A DNA stretch of 64,000 bases, taken from NCBI GenBank assembly GCA_942491535.1, contig CALOBV010000007.1:310001-374000 (forward strand), given 5' to 3'. Every line of letters begins with the position of its first letter. Positions within the stretch are counted from its first letter, which is position 1. Positions 10,137 through 17,319 of this stretch are shown piece by piece. The stretch is from JAUVKT01 sp942491535. Its GTDB lineage: Bacteria > Bacteroidota > Bacteroidia > Bacteroidales > VadinHA17. A program made the translations under genes and the position numbers. The notes below the pieces were generated by a model. The model saw only the letters and a list, made by a program, of their open reading frames with translations, was not told the origin of the DNA and made no database searches.

Positions 10137-10864
10137 TTAAAAGTCCATCGTTAAAGCTAAACCTGTGATAATGCCCTTATTGCCTGGCAAAGCAGAAGCA
10201 TGAACAGAGAACTCAGATAATTTTCTTGGTCGATACTCATTGGGTGCAGCTGCTACCCAGATCAGGTTTCCTACCCATATTGCTGCAGCGGAAACAAACA
10301 TTATGTTTGAAAGTTGTTTGTCCTTTTGTGATTGGTCAAACAGATCAGCTCTCTCAAGTGGATCAGTTTCAATAGTATAGGCATCATAGTTATTATGGTA
10401 ACTACTATTGAAAACAAAGCCCCCTGCTAATGTTCCATAGGCAGCGATACCTACCAGCCACCAGGGCTTGCCCTGATTGATTTTTGTCTGCCCCAGTCCT
10501 GGCATAATTGCTGATTTAATTATTACCGGTCCCCTGTTAAATTCTCTTTCGTATTTTTCGGCTTTAATTTCTATCGTCACAGTGTCATTTAGAAAAATAG
10601 CATCATCCTCCGGAACCCATTGATATTTTTATTCATACCCGAACTATTTCTCCCCTATATCTCCTCTGAATGATTCTGCTTTTACCGGTGAGCCATCCTC
10701 TCTCACTATCTCATTTGACAAGGAAAATTCAGATTGATTTCGGGCATTCAGGTCTAATCGACAGACAATTTATACCTCATATCCACCCTGTATTTATATC
10801 TGAAAATCCTGGGCAAATGAAGAGAAAGATATTACCAGGATTGATTTTATGAGTTTTTTCTCAT
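10137..10864 (-). pseudogene. DUF5683-like secreted/envelope protein, 5' half frameshifted
   Basis: The intact 3' part (10137-10580) encodes a segment with the PGLGQTKINQGKPWW signature and hydrophobic helices around AAYGTLAGGFVF and SAAAIWVGNLIWVAAA. This resembles DUF5683-type proteins that often sit beside caspases in Bacteroidota. Upstream, in other frames, a signal peptide is readable from an ATG at 10862-10864 once an A is restored in an A run: MRKKLIKS... ending ...SFAQ. The middle carries several in-frame stops that vanish with single-base changes. The caspase gene follows 11 bp later, so the two probably form a functional pair. The role is unknown. Confidence 0.65.
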
Positions 10865-10967
10865 ATTTCTTGATAAAGTGAAGCAATCACACCTGCCTTT
10901 AAATTCTAATTTTATTGATTTATAGTTTCATTTTTCAATGCTTATTATAATACGGAAAGAAAATTAT

Positions 10968-12389
10968 TCAATATCTAGATTCTAAAAAACTTTCTGCGAA
11001 ATTTACAAGATAGAGCTTGTCTGTGCTCCTTGTTACTGCTGTATACAGCCATCTCAGGTAATCAATAGTTGCGTCCTTATGATTAAACATGCCCTGGTCG
11101 ATAAATACCCTTTCCCACTGTCCCCCCTGTGCCTTATGGCATGTTACAGCATAGGCAAATTTTATCTGCATTGCATTAAAGAAGGGATCACTTTTTACAC
11201 CTTCGTATTGCTTCTTTCTTGTCTTAAGATGACTATAATCCTCATGTACGCTCTGAAACAACTCCCTGTTTTGAACCGAACTTAGTGAGGCAGTATCAGA
11301 CCAGAGGGTATCGAGTAAGACCTTTACTTCAATTTCCAATCCATAATCACCAAATTCCAGGATCATATCCGCAAACTTATAGCCATAACGTTCTTCTCTG
11401 CTTACGATTTTTTTAATTCTGGCAATATCGCCATTTGCTATAAACTCAATATCATCCTCGTCTTCGGTCCAGAAATAATTATTCTTTACAATCATTACCT
11501 GGTCGCCGGAGCTTATATCGTCTTCCTTAAACAAAACCCTGCTTCTTATACCCTGGTTATACTTGTTTGCGAGTTTATTTGAATTTACCACAATAATAGT
11601 ATCTTCAATGCCACACGCAGAATAGGCAGTTTCCAGTTCCTCAAGCAGGAATTCTCCTGTAATGCGTTTTATATCATCAAATCCGGAAATCCGGAATTGA
11701 GGAATATCAATCTTCCCCTCTCCTATCCACTTTCTTATCATTGTAGCATTCACAAGTATTCCTGATTCCTCAGTTTGCCTGACAACATCCTTAAGATTAG
11801 CAGTCTGGACACCAAATCCATACATTCCGACATCCACAGGGCTCAAAGCGGGACTCAGTTCCGAGCCAACAGGAGGTAATTGAGCTGTGTCACCCACCAG
11901 GATAAGCTTACAGTCACGACCCGAATAAACATATTCAATCAGATCATCAAGCAATTTCCCGGACCCAAATATTGAATGCTCGGAACTTTCATTTGATATC
12001 ATCGAAGATTCATCAACAATAAAAAATACATCTTTTTGCAAGTTCCTGTCAAGATCAAAACGACCCATACCATCTTTTGAGCTTTTTTGCCGGTAAATAT
12101 GCTTATGAATAGTAAATGCCTCCTTACCTGAATAGGATGATAAAACCTTAGCCGCCCTTCCGGTTGGAGCAAGCAAAACAGATTTAAAATTGAAAGCCCC
12201 GAGAGTCTTTACAAGCGATTTTATCAGGGTGGTTTTACCAGTCCCCGCATAACCTGTCAGAAGAAATATATTATCATTATTATTTTCTAAAACATATGCT
12301 GACAATCTGCCCATGGCAGTCAATTGATCATCCGTTGGCGTATGTTCCAGATTATCAACTAATATGCTTTTAATATGCGTTTTTAACAT
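10968..12389 (-). CDS. RecD2-like superfamily 1 DNA helicase (AAA_30 / UvrD_C_2)
   Basis: Cytoplasmic ATP-dependent DNA helicase of the RecD-like group, 473 aa. Walker A is GYAGTGKTT (46-54), Walker B is VDESSM (about 125-130), and motif III is GDTAQLPPVG. The C-terminal helicase half contains the motif V/VI hallmarks TCHKAQGGQWERVFID and YTAVTRSTDKLYLV. It lacks the long N-terminal extension of true RecD2, as is common for the short Bacteroidota versions. It is divergent from the following plus-strand cluster (12484 onward), and its start ATG at 12387-12389 is 94 bp from the next gene. Likely role in recombination or repair; the exact substrate is not known. Confidence 0.92.
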   Translation of the reverse strand: MLKTHIKSILVDNLEHTPTDDQLTAMGRLSAYVLENNNDNIFLLTGYAGTGKTTLIKSLVKTLGAFNFKSVLLAPTGRAAKVLSSYSGKEAFTIHKHIYRQKSSKDGMGRFDLDRNLQKDVFFIVDESSMISNESSEHSIFGSGKLLDDLIEYVYSGRDCKLILVGDTAQLPPVGSELSPALSPVDVGMYGFGVQTANLKDVVRQTEESGILVNATMIRKWIGEGKIDIPQFRISGFDDIKRITGEFLLEELETAYSACGIEDTIIVVNSNKLANKYNQGIRSRVLFKEDDISSGDQVMIVKNNYFWTEDEDDIEFIANGDIARIKKIVSREERYGYKFADMILEFGDYGLEIEVKVLLDTLWSDTASLSSVQNRELFQSVHEDYSHLKTRKKQYEGVKSDPFFNAMQIKFAYAVTCHKAQGGQWERVFIDQGMFNHKDATIDYLRWLYTAVTRSTDKLYLVNFAESFLESRY

Positions 12390-12413
12390 TTAGTTCAAAA
12401 AGAGAATTTGAGG

Positions 12414-12443
12414 TTTGGTATTCAATTTATTTTTTTAATTTTG
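12414..12443 (+). promoter_or_regulatory. Bacteroidota-type promoter for the 12484 gene
   Basis: TTTG at 12414-12417 and TAATTTTG at 12436-12443 match the -33 and -7 elements (TTTG, TAnnTTTG). Their 18-bp spacing is one short of the usual 19-21. The -7 element is about 40 bp upstream of the ATG at 12484. Confidence 0.5.
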
Positions 12444-12483
12444 CAAGCGTACACAAAAATACTTATTTACTAATAATAAAGAA

Positions 12484-13119
12484 ATGAACACCATTGTAAA
12501 GATTCTGCTTTTTGTAGCTATTGTTGTACTTGGTTACATGCTCGTTGAAAGTATCATGAACCCCATCCGTTTCAATAAAGAAAGAGACACCAGGGAAAAT
12601 GCTATTAAGGAGCGCTTAATGGATATTAGAACAGCACAGGTAGCATTCAAATCCAAATATGGAAGATATACCGGAAGTTTTGATACTCTTATTAGTTTTG
12701 TTGTTAATGATTCTTTCCCTCTGATCTACAAAGAAGGAAGTCTTACTGACGAAATGATGGAGCAGGGAATCAGGAGCGAAAGAGAAGCTCTGAAAAGGGG
12801 ACTTATTGTAAGAGATACATCATATACATCGGTACTCGATTCAATATTTGTAGACGGCTTTGCAGTAGACTCGCTCAAATACGTTCCTTTCTGCGGTGAT
12901 ATTCAATTTGTTATGGGAGCAGCAAGCGTTCAGACAGGATCAATGGTTATGGTAGAAGTTTTCGAAGCCTCAGTTCTTAATGATATTTTCCTGAAGGGAC
13001 TTGATAAGCAGCTTATTATTAACTATAATGCTCTTCGTAAAAGGATTACCGGATTCCCGGGTATGAGGGTAGGTAACCTTGTTGAACCCAACAACAACGC
13101 AGGAAACTGGGAAAACTAA
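12484..13119 (+). CDS. Membrane-anchored hypothetical protein
   Basis: A 211-residue protein with one N-terminal membrane helix (residues about 5-24, VKILLFVAIVVLGYMLVESI) and a soluble, probably periplasmic remainder. After the helix comes a charged stretch with RTAQVAFKSKYGRYTGSFDTLISFV, a layout reminiscent of pseudopilin-like proteins (helix, then aromatic-rich globular domain), but there is no prepilin peptidase site. I do not recognise the family. It heads a plus-strand cluster with DUF3822 (16 bp gap) and rsmD, an order common in Bacteroidota, so co-transcription is likely. Confidence 0.7.
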   Translation: MNTIVKILLFVAIVVLGYMLVESIMNPIRFNKERDTRENAIKERLMDIRTAQVAFKSKYGRYTGSFDTLISFVVNDSFPLIYKEGSLTDEMMEQGIRSEREALKRGLIVRDTSYTSVLDSIFVDGFAVDSLKYVPFCGDIQFVMGAASVQTGSMVMVEVFEASVLNDIFLKGLDKQLIINYNALRKRITGFPGMRVGNLVEPNNNAGNWEN

Positions 13120-13135
13120 CAGCAATCTTTAATCT

Positions 13136-13978
13136 ATGTATGAGAAAGAGCTGTTTGACGAAACACTGGATATAAATTCAACTAATAATTACGAGATATC
13201 CATTCAGGTCAGCCTGAATGGATTTTCTTTTTGCCTCTTCGACATACACCGCAACAAGTTTGTAATGTTAAGAGATTACAAACTCAGTGGCCGCGATGAT
13301 GAGCTCAGCAAACAGACTGAGGAAATAATATTGAAAGATGATTTCCTTGGTAAAGCATACCACAAATACAGGCTGGTATATATTTTTGAAAAAAACACAC
13401 TTGTTCCTGCCGGACTTTTTGATCCTGCTGCCAAGGATGACTATTTTACATTGAACCATAATCTTGAAGACAACTATCTTGTATCAAATAACAGGATAAT
13501 GGAACCTGATTCTTTTTTATTATTTGATATAAGAAAGGATCTGCAGGATGTATTGATCAAAGCTTTCCCTGAAGCTTCATTATCGCATCATCTTAAGCCC
13601 TTGCTTTATATGTGTTTTGATAATGCTACCAGGCAAAGTGAAAGGTATATTCACATAAACATTGAAGACACCTACTTTAACATCGTTATTATCAGAGACA
13701 GGAAGATTGAGTTTATTAATACCTTCAGATACAGAAATTCATCAGATATACTTTATTACCTCTTATTTACCTTCGAAAAGCTGGAGATAGGCAAGGAAGA
13801 GAGCGTACATGCTACAGGATTAATTGGTAAGGGAGATGAACTATATAATAACCTGGCACGCTATGTAAGCAAAATAAAGCTGGAGAAGCCAAGGGGGAAA
13901 TGGTCGCTGAGCTATGTGTTTGAGTCAATCGATATCCATAATTACAGCAACCTTTTTAATATTATAAGTTGCGTATAA
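13136..13978 (+). CDS. DUF3822 family protein
   Basis: A 280-residue soluble protein of the DUF3822 family, found almost only in Bacteroidota and usually directly upstream of rsmD. The opening ISIQVSLNGFSFCLFDIHRNKF and the later YIHINIEDTYFNIVIIRDRKIEFINTFRY strands are characteristic. They suggest an actin/ASKHA-like alternation of beta strands, although no nucleotide-binding residues are clear. There is no signal peptide. Its last 10 bases overlap the TTG start of rsmD, so translation is probably coupled. Biochemical function unknown. Confidence 0.85.
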   Translation: MYEKELFDETLDINSTNNYEISIQVSLNGFSFCLFDIHRNKFVMLRDYKLSGRDDELSKQTEEIILKDDFLGKAYHKYRLVYIFEKNTLVPAGLFDPAAKDDYFTLNHNLEDNYLVSNNRIMEPDSFLLFDIRKDLQDVLIKAFPEASLSHHLKPLLYMCFDNATRQSERYIHINIEDTYFNIVIIRDRKIEFINTFRYRNSSDILYYLLFTFEKLEIGKEESVHATGLIGKGDELYNNLARYVSKIKLEKPRGKWSLSYVFESIDIHNYSNLFNIISCV

Positions 13979-14508
13979 TAAGCGGCAAATATAAGGGAAG
14001 AAGATTATCTCCACCCTCTAATTTCAGGGCAAGGCCTACCACCGACTTTGCACGGGAAAGTCTCTTTAACATACTCTCCGGAAGATATGATTTTGATGGA
14101 ATGCATGTGCTTGATCTTTTTGCAGGAACCGGAAGTATTGGTATCGAATTTTTATCACGGGGAGCAGCCGAAGTACAAATGGTAGATATTAATCGTGATC
14201 ATATCTCATTTATCAAACAATTTATTGCCTCCCTTAATGCCAAAGGAGCATATATCCTGCATGCCAATGTTAAAGATTACCTTAAGAGATCAAAAAGAAA
14301 CTACGATATTGTATTTGCCGACCCTCCGTATGATCTTACATGGCTTGAAACAATTCCTGATCTTGTATTAAACTCAGGAGTTGTAAAACCAGGAGGTCTC
14401 TTTATTCTCGAACATCCAAAGAGTTACAGTTTTAATCTGCACTCAAATCTCTCAGAGCACAGATACTATGGCAGTGTTAATTTTAGCTTTTTTGAAAATA
14501 AGAAATAA
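13969..14508 (+). CDS. rsmD: 16S rRNA (guanine(966)-N(2))-methyltransferase RsmD
   Basis: SAM-dependent methyltransferase that modifies G966 of 16S rRNA. The 179 residues include the SAM loop DLFAGTGSIG (49-58) and the catalytic DPPY (118-121). The N-terminal RIISGKYKGRRL is the canonical RsmD start and sits directly after a TTG codon at 13969-13971. TTG is therefore the real start, overlapping the DUF3822 stop by 10 bases. No ATG or GTG is available nearby that would keep this conserved segment. The stop abuts, with no spacer, the stop of the convergent gene at 14509. Confidence 0.95.
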   Translation: MRIISGKYKGRRLSPPSNFRARPTTDFARESLFNILSGRYDFDGMHVLDLFAGTGSIGIEFLSRGAAEVQMVDINRDHISFIKQFIASLNAKGAYILHANVKDYLKRSKRNYDIVFADPPYDLTWLETIPDLVLNSGVVKPGGLFILEHPKSYSFNLHSNLSEHRYYGSVNFSFFENKK

Positions 14509-14991
14509 TTACCTTATCCTGCATTTTTTCCATACACCAATACGGCATAATACTATTCCGACAACTACAAGAACCAGGCAGGCCAGGGCTCCATATACTA
14601 TTTCATTATAATAGAGAATTATACCCGCTGTCAGGCCAATACCTCCCAGTATTTTACCCCTTGATATCATTCTTTGCCAGGTCAGTATCTTCTTATCCTT
14701 CAATTCCAATATAGTCCTTTGCTTTGATCTTTCCCCTGATGATTGATCATCAAATCTTCTTTCTTGTGCAGTACCTATATTAATATTACTATTATCTGTA
14801 TGTATTTGTTGCTCAATTTTTTTATCCTTCCTAAGTATCGATGTGTGAGCCATGCATCCGGCAGAGCAAAGACCATATCTGGCCCAGATTGCTGATGAAG
14901 GATCGGATTGTTGATTTTTAGTGATCCCTGTTATTTTATTTCCGCAGGTCTCACATTTATACATGGTGTATGGATCGTGCTTATTACTCAT
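14509..14991 (-). CDS. Small membrane protein with Cys-rich zinc-ribbon-like N-terminus
   Basis: About 160 residues. The N-terminus has a CETCGNK pair (CxxC) and a second pair, CSAGC, about 30 residues later, which together look like a four-Cys metal-binding ribbon. The middle is polar and low-complexity. The C-terminus has two hydrophobic helices (GGIGLTAGIILYY and ALACLVLVVVGIVLC) followed by a basic tail. An ATG at 14989-14991 (MSNKHDPYTMYKCE) is preferred to an upstream ATG at 15081, which would add 30 residues of no clear character. I do not recognise the family. Confidence 0.6.
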   Translation of the reverse strand: MSNKHDPYTMYKCETCGNKITGITKNQQSDPSSAIWARYGLCSAGCMAHTSILRKDKKIEQQIHTDNSNINIGTAQERRFDDQSSGERSKQRTILELKDKKILTWQRMISRGKILGGIGLTAGIILYYNEIVYGALACLVLVVVGIVLCRIGVWKKCRIR

Positions 14992-15343
14992 TTTATTATT
15001 TATATCAAATTTATAAATCCCTGATAATGATAACTCATTTGAAACAATAAGGAAAATGAAGGTTGGCCCCATCAAATCCATTTCAACACTATATTATAAA
15101 AATTAAAATTTAAATAATTCTGAGTCTTTAGAAATTATTAAGAATAGTATTCTGATTCGTCTCTCATCGGCCGATTATATGGCCCTGTGAAAGAAATTGT
15201 TATTTATAATTATTATTTAAACAGGTATAAAAAAATTGATTTTATGTACCAATTATTAAAACTAACACCAGCAAGCAAAGCTTTTCATCAAAAAAGTTTT
15301 TAGATTAAAAAAATTGACTTATTTTTGCAGCGCTTAAAGCATT
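14992..15343. other. Intergenic region upstream of the tRNA-Asp/GIY-YIG locus
   Basis: An AT-rich gap with no credible gene. It should contain the promoter of the minus-strand zinc-ribbon gene and that of the tRNA locus; the -7-like TATTTTTG at 15320-15327 is the only signal I can point to. Confidence 0.6.
15320..15327 (+). promoter_or_regulatory. -7 element (TATTTTTG) of the tRNA-Asp/GIY-YIG transcript
   Basis: TATTTTTG matches TAnnTTTG and ends 16 bp before the first tRNA-derived sequence, a normal distance for a tRNA promoter. No good -33 element is seen. If used, both GIY-YIG genes and the intact tRNA-Asp would lie on one transcript ending at 16067-16098. Confidence 0.5.
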
Positions 15344-15381
15344 GGTCTGGTAGTTCAGTTGGTTAGAATGCCGGCCTGTCA
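15344..15381 (+). pseudogene. Truncated tRNA-Asp, 5' half (copy 1)
   Basis: These 38 bases are identical to nucleotides 1-38 of the intact tRNA-Asp at 15980: acceptor 5' strand, D arm, anticodon 5' stem, and the loop through the GTC anticodon plus one A. Homology stops at the same base in both partial copies, where the palindrome begins. The 3' half is missing, so no functional tRNA can form here. Confidence 0.95.
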
Positions 15382-15397
15382 TCCCGAGAACTCGGGA
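15382..15397. repeat. Palindrome at the tRNA break point (copy 1)
   Basis: TCCCGAGAACTCGGGA is a perfect 7-bp inverted repeat with a 2-nt centre. It starts at the exact base where tRNA-Asp homology ends, and could mark the end of an inserted element or form an RNA hairpin upstream of the nuclease gene. It recurs unchanged at 15700-15715. Confidence 0.9.
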
Positions 15398-15416
15398 CGG
15401 CTTCGAGTAACGGACG

Positions 15417-15656
15417 ATGAAGTATATCGTTTATATATTGAAAAGTAGAAAGGATAGTTCTTTTTATATTGGCTACACGAATAATCTTGAAAGGAGATTA
15501 GAAGAACATAATAATGGACTTTCAAGGTATACATCGAAGAAAGCACCCTGGGATATTCACTATACTGAAGAGTATGAAAATAAGAGTGATGCGATTAGAA
15601 GGGAGAAATTCTTGAAAAGACAAAAGAACAGTGCTTTTTACGATGATTTGAAATAA
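15417..15656 (+). CDS. GIY-YIG nuclease family protein (copy 1)
   Basis: A minimal 79-residue GIY-YIG domain of the small UPF0213-like group. Motif elements are VYIL (about 5-8) and FYIGYTNN (about 16-23), with the catalytic Arg in LERRLEEHN (about 24-32), SRYTSKKAPW (about 35-44), and the conserved Glu in IRREKFLKRQ (about 60-69). It is fused to no DNA-binding domain. The gene begins 36 bp after a truncated tRNA-Asp and ends 5 bp before the next one, so it sits inside the leader of the tRNA-Asp transcript. No Shine-Dalgarno is visible. It differs from copy 2 at four bases and three residues (Tyr/Phe, Asn/Ser, Asp/Asn). Confidence 0.93.
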   Translation: MKYIVYILKSRKDSSFYIGYTNNLERRLEEHNNGLSRYTSKKAPWDIHYTEEYENKSDAIRREKFLKRQKNSAFYDDLK

Positions 15657-15661
15657 AATTT

Positions 15662-15699
15662 GGTCTGGTAGTTCAGTTGGTTAGAATGCCGGCCTGTCA
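15662..15699 (+). pseudogene. Truncated tRNA-Asp, 5' half (copy 2)
   Basis: Second copy of tRNA-Asp nucleotides 1-38, identical to copy 1 and to the intact gene, and ending at the same base. It follows the copy 1 nuclease stop codon by 5 bp. Confidence 0.95.
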
Positions 15700-15715
15700 T
15701 CCCGAGAACTCGGGA
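15700..15715. repeat. Palindrome at the tRNA break point (copy 2)
   Basis: Same 16-bp perfect palindrome as at 15382-15397, again starting exactly where tRNA homology ends. Confidence 0.9.
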
Positions 15716-15734
15716 CGGCTTCGAGTAACGGACG

Positions 15735-15974
15735 ATGAAGTATATCGTTTATATATTGAAAAGTAGAAAGGATAGTTCTTTTTATATTGGCTACACGAAT
15801 AATCTTGAAAGGAGATTAGAAGAACATAATAATGGACTTTCAAGGTATACATCGAAGAAAGCACCCTGGGATATTCACTTTACTGAAGAGTATGAAAGTA
15901 AGAGTGATGCTATTAGAAGGGAGAAATTCTTGAAAAGACAAAAGAACAGTGCTTTTTACGATAATTTGAAATAA
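15735..15974 (+). CDS. GIY-YIG nuclease family protein (copy 2)
   Basis: Second 79-residue GIY-YIG protein, intact and nearly identical to copy 1. The FYIGYTNN, LERRLEEHN and RREKFLKRQ motifs are conserved, so both copies could be active. Three of the four base differences from copy 1 change an amino acid, all conservatively and outside the motifs. Its stop is 5 bp upstream of the intact tRNA-Asp, so processing of the tRNA 5' end would cut just behind this message. Confidence 0.93.
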   Translation: MKYIVYILKSRKDSSFYIGYTNNLERRLEEHNNGLSRYTSKKAPWDIHFTEEYESKSDAIRREKFLKRQKNSAFYDNLK

Positions 15975-15979
15975 AATTT

Positions 15980-16053
15980 GGTCTGGTAGTTCAGTTGGTT
16001 AGAATGCCGGCCTGTCACGCCGGAGGTCGCGGGTTCGAGTCCCGTCCAGACCG
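15980..16053 (+). tRNA. tRNA-Asp (GTC)
   Basis: A complete 74-nt cloverleaf without encoded CCA. The acceptor GGTCTGG pairs with CCAGACC, the D arm is GTTC/GAAT with AGTTGGTTA, and the anticodon stem CCGGC/GCCGG holds the CTGTCAC loop with anticodon GTC. The T arm is GCGGG/CCCGT with TTCGAGT, and the discriminator base is G. It is preceded by two truncated copies of its own 5' half and followed by a strong terminator. Confidence 0.98.
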
Positions 16054-16066
16054 CAATCTTAAAGCA

Positions 16067-16098
16067 AAAGGCACCCAATACGGGTGCCTTTCTTTTTT
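16067..16098 (+). terminator. Rho-independent terminator after tRNA-Asp
   Basis: AAAGGCACCC and GGGTGCCTTT form a perfect 10-bp stem around a short loop, followed by TCTTTTTT. It lies 13 bp after the tRNA. Confidence 0.9.
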
Positions 16099-16153
16099 GG
16101 ACCGTACAGAACAAAACTTGTTTTGGCTTTGGGCGGTTCAGGAAAGAAAGATT

Positions 16154-16174
16154 ATGCGGCTTGCCGCATTTTTG
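16154..16174 (+). terminator. Second terminator-like hairpin
   Basis: ATGCGGC and GCCGCAT form a perfect 7-bp stem around TT, followed by TTTTTGC. It may be a backup terminator for the tRNA transcript. Confidence 0.6.
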
Positions 16175-16202
16175 CTTTAAGTTTGCATGGTGACCCACCT
16201 GC

Positions 16203-16270
16203 GGTGAAGGGTCCGCCGAGAGAATTGAGGCAATCCGTACCCCGCAGGTGAAGGGTCGGCCGAGAGAATT
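16203..16270 (+). repeat. Pair of 24-bp direct repeats
   Basis: The 24-mers at 16203-16226 and 16247-16270 begin GGTGAAGGGTC and end GCCGAGAGAATT, with one mismatch between them and a start-to-start distance of 44 bp. They are more GC-rich than the surroundings and do not lie in a gene. Confidence 0.8.
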
Positions 16271-16691
16271 TCCCTGGACTTTTTACTTGCAAGTTAACCC
16301 CACCAAGTGCAAGAGAAGTCTCTATGCTTCTCTACTGGTACCTGAGACGTAAATATACTCGACTTATGCTCATGCCGATCCTCATTTCAAGGAACTAGAG
16401 CCTTGAGCCTTGAACCTGGTGCCCTCCCTCCGGCCTCACCTTAAGAAAAAATGTGTCAAAGATTTGTAATCTGAACAGATTGGAGGGACTTGCTTGGTTT
16501 TGGGATAAAGCTTGGTGATCTGGATTTGATTCAAGAAGTTTGATGGATTATCTGGTTTATCAGCCATAGTGCTTAGGTTTGGATATATAAATCCAAATCA
16601 ACTGCTTATTAAAGACAAATAAAAGGTATTACCACAATTATGTCGTATTAGTGAGACATACAAATCGTTGGTCAATAAACAAACCGGACAA

Positions 16692-17249
16692 TTAATGCTT
16701 TAATTTAAAAAAATACTTTCTTATTTCCCTTCTACCAGAATAAGGAATCTCAATTCTATCCAACTCTTTGAGACCGACTTTTTTAAATAATAAGTAAAGT
16801 GAATCTTCTGTAAAAGGTTTATAAAATTGACACTCAATATCAAAGTTATTTAGAGCTGAAAATTCAGTTTTAATCAAATCTTTGATGTTAGCATAGGGAT
16901 TGGGAAAATGTTCAATTACATAAATTAATTTTGCTACTCTTTGTGCTTCAAATAATACAGTCTCAGGATCTTCACAGTGGTGTAAGGTTTCATTTAATAC
17001 GGCAACATCAAATTCTAAATTATCGAAGGGCAGGGTCTTTCCATCGTAAATAGTAAACGGTAGCTTATTTCTTTTCCTTATATCTATTATATCTACAGAA
17101 TTAAATCGAATCTCAGGAAATGTTTCAGCAAAAATATGGATAGGTATTGATGTGCCGGTTCCAATATCAAGTATAGTATCAATACCTTCTGTATAAGGTC
17201 TGAATAATTCAATAAGGTCAGATACTATTTCTTTCAACGATTTACTCAC
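16692..17249 (-). CDS. Class I SAM-dependent methyltransferase
   Basis: A 185-residue Rossmann-fold methyltransferase. The SAM-binding loop LDIGTGTS is at 27-34, the acidic strand-2 end follows in FNSVDIIDI, and the motif II/III region FDVAVLNETLHHCEDPETVL corresponds to the Methyltransf_11 family. Family members act on small molecules, lipids or sugars; the substrate here is not deducible. There is no signal peptide. The gene stands alone between the tRNA locus and the SIS-domain gene, with gaps over 70 bp on each side. Base composition is somewhat more AT-rich than the neighbours, by eye. Confidence 0.85.
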   Translation of the reverse strand: MSKSLKEIVSDLIELFRPYTEGIDTILDIGTGTSIPIHIFAETFPEIRFNSVDIIDIRKRNKLPFTIYDGKTLPFDNLEFDVAVLNETLHHCEDPETVLFEAQRVAKLIYVIEHFPNPYANIKDLIKTEFSALNNFDIECQFYKPFTEDSLYLLFKKVGLKELDRIEIPYSGRREIRKYFFKLKH

Positions 17250-17319
17250 ATGCTAATTTCTTAAAAAAGCAGATTAAATATTACTTCAAAGTTGAATAGA
17301 TAAGACTTTACCGTGTACA

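Larger units (their letters stand above)
15344..15979 (+). repeat. Two tandem 318-bp units: tRNA-Asp 5' half + palindrome + GIY-YIG gene
   Basis: The sequence GGTCTGGTAGTTCAG starts at 15344, 15662 and 15980, giving two units of exactly 318 bp and then the intact tRNA gene. I count four mismatches between the units, all within the nuclease genes; the tRNA-derived part, palindrome and spacer are identical. The array looks like repeated insertion into the same tRNA gene, or insertion followed by tandem duplication. Confidence 0.95.
16099..16691. other. Non-coding gap between tRNA-Asp and the methyltransferase gene
   Basis: About 590 bp without a credible gene. It contains the hairpin at 16154-16174 and the direct repeats at 16203-16270. 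The rest shows nothing I recognise. Its left end is adjacent to a tRNA and of mixed composition, so a decayed insertion is possible. Confidence 0.6.

Noticed and set aside
14992..15081. Upstream 30-codon extension of the zinc-ribbon-like membrane protein
   Set aside because: The extension lacks conserved features and would start with a hydrophobic stretch that does not resemble a signal peptide leading into the Cys ribbon. ATG 14991 is preferred.
15956..16198. Minus-strand open frame of 80 codons across tRNA-Asp
   Set aside because: It is the reverse translation of the tRNA and its terminator (a peptide with WTGLEPATSG, a well-known tRNA artefact). The functional feature there is the tRNA.
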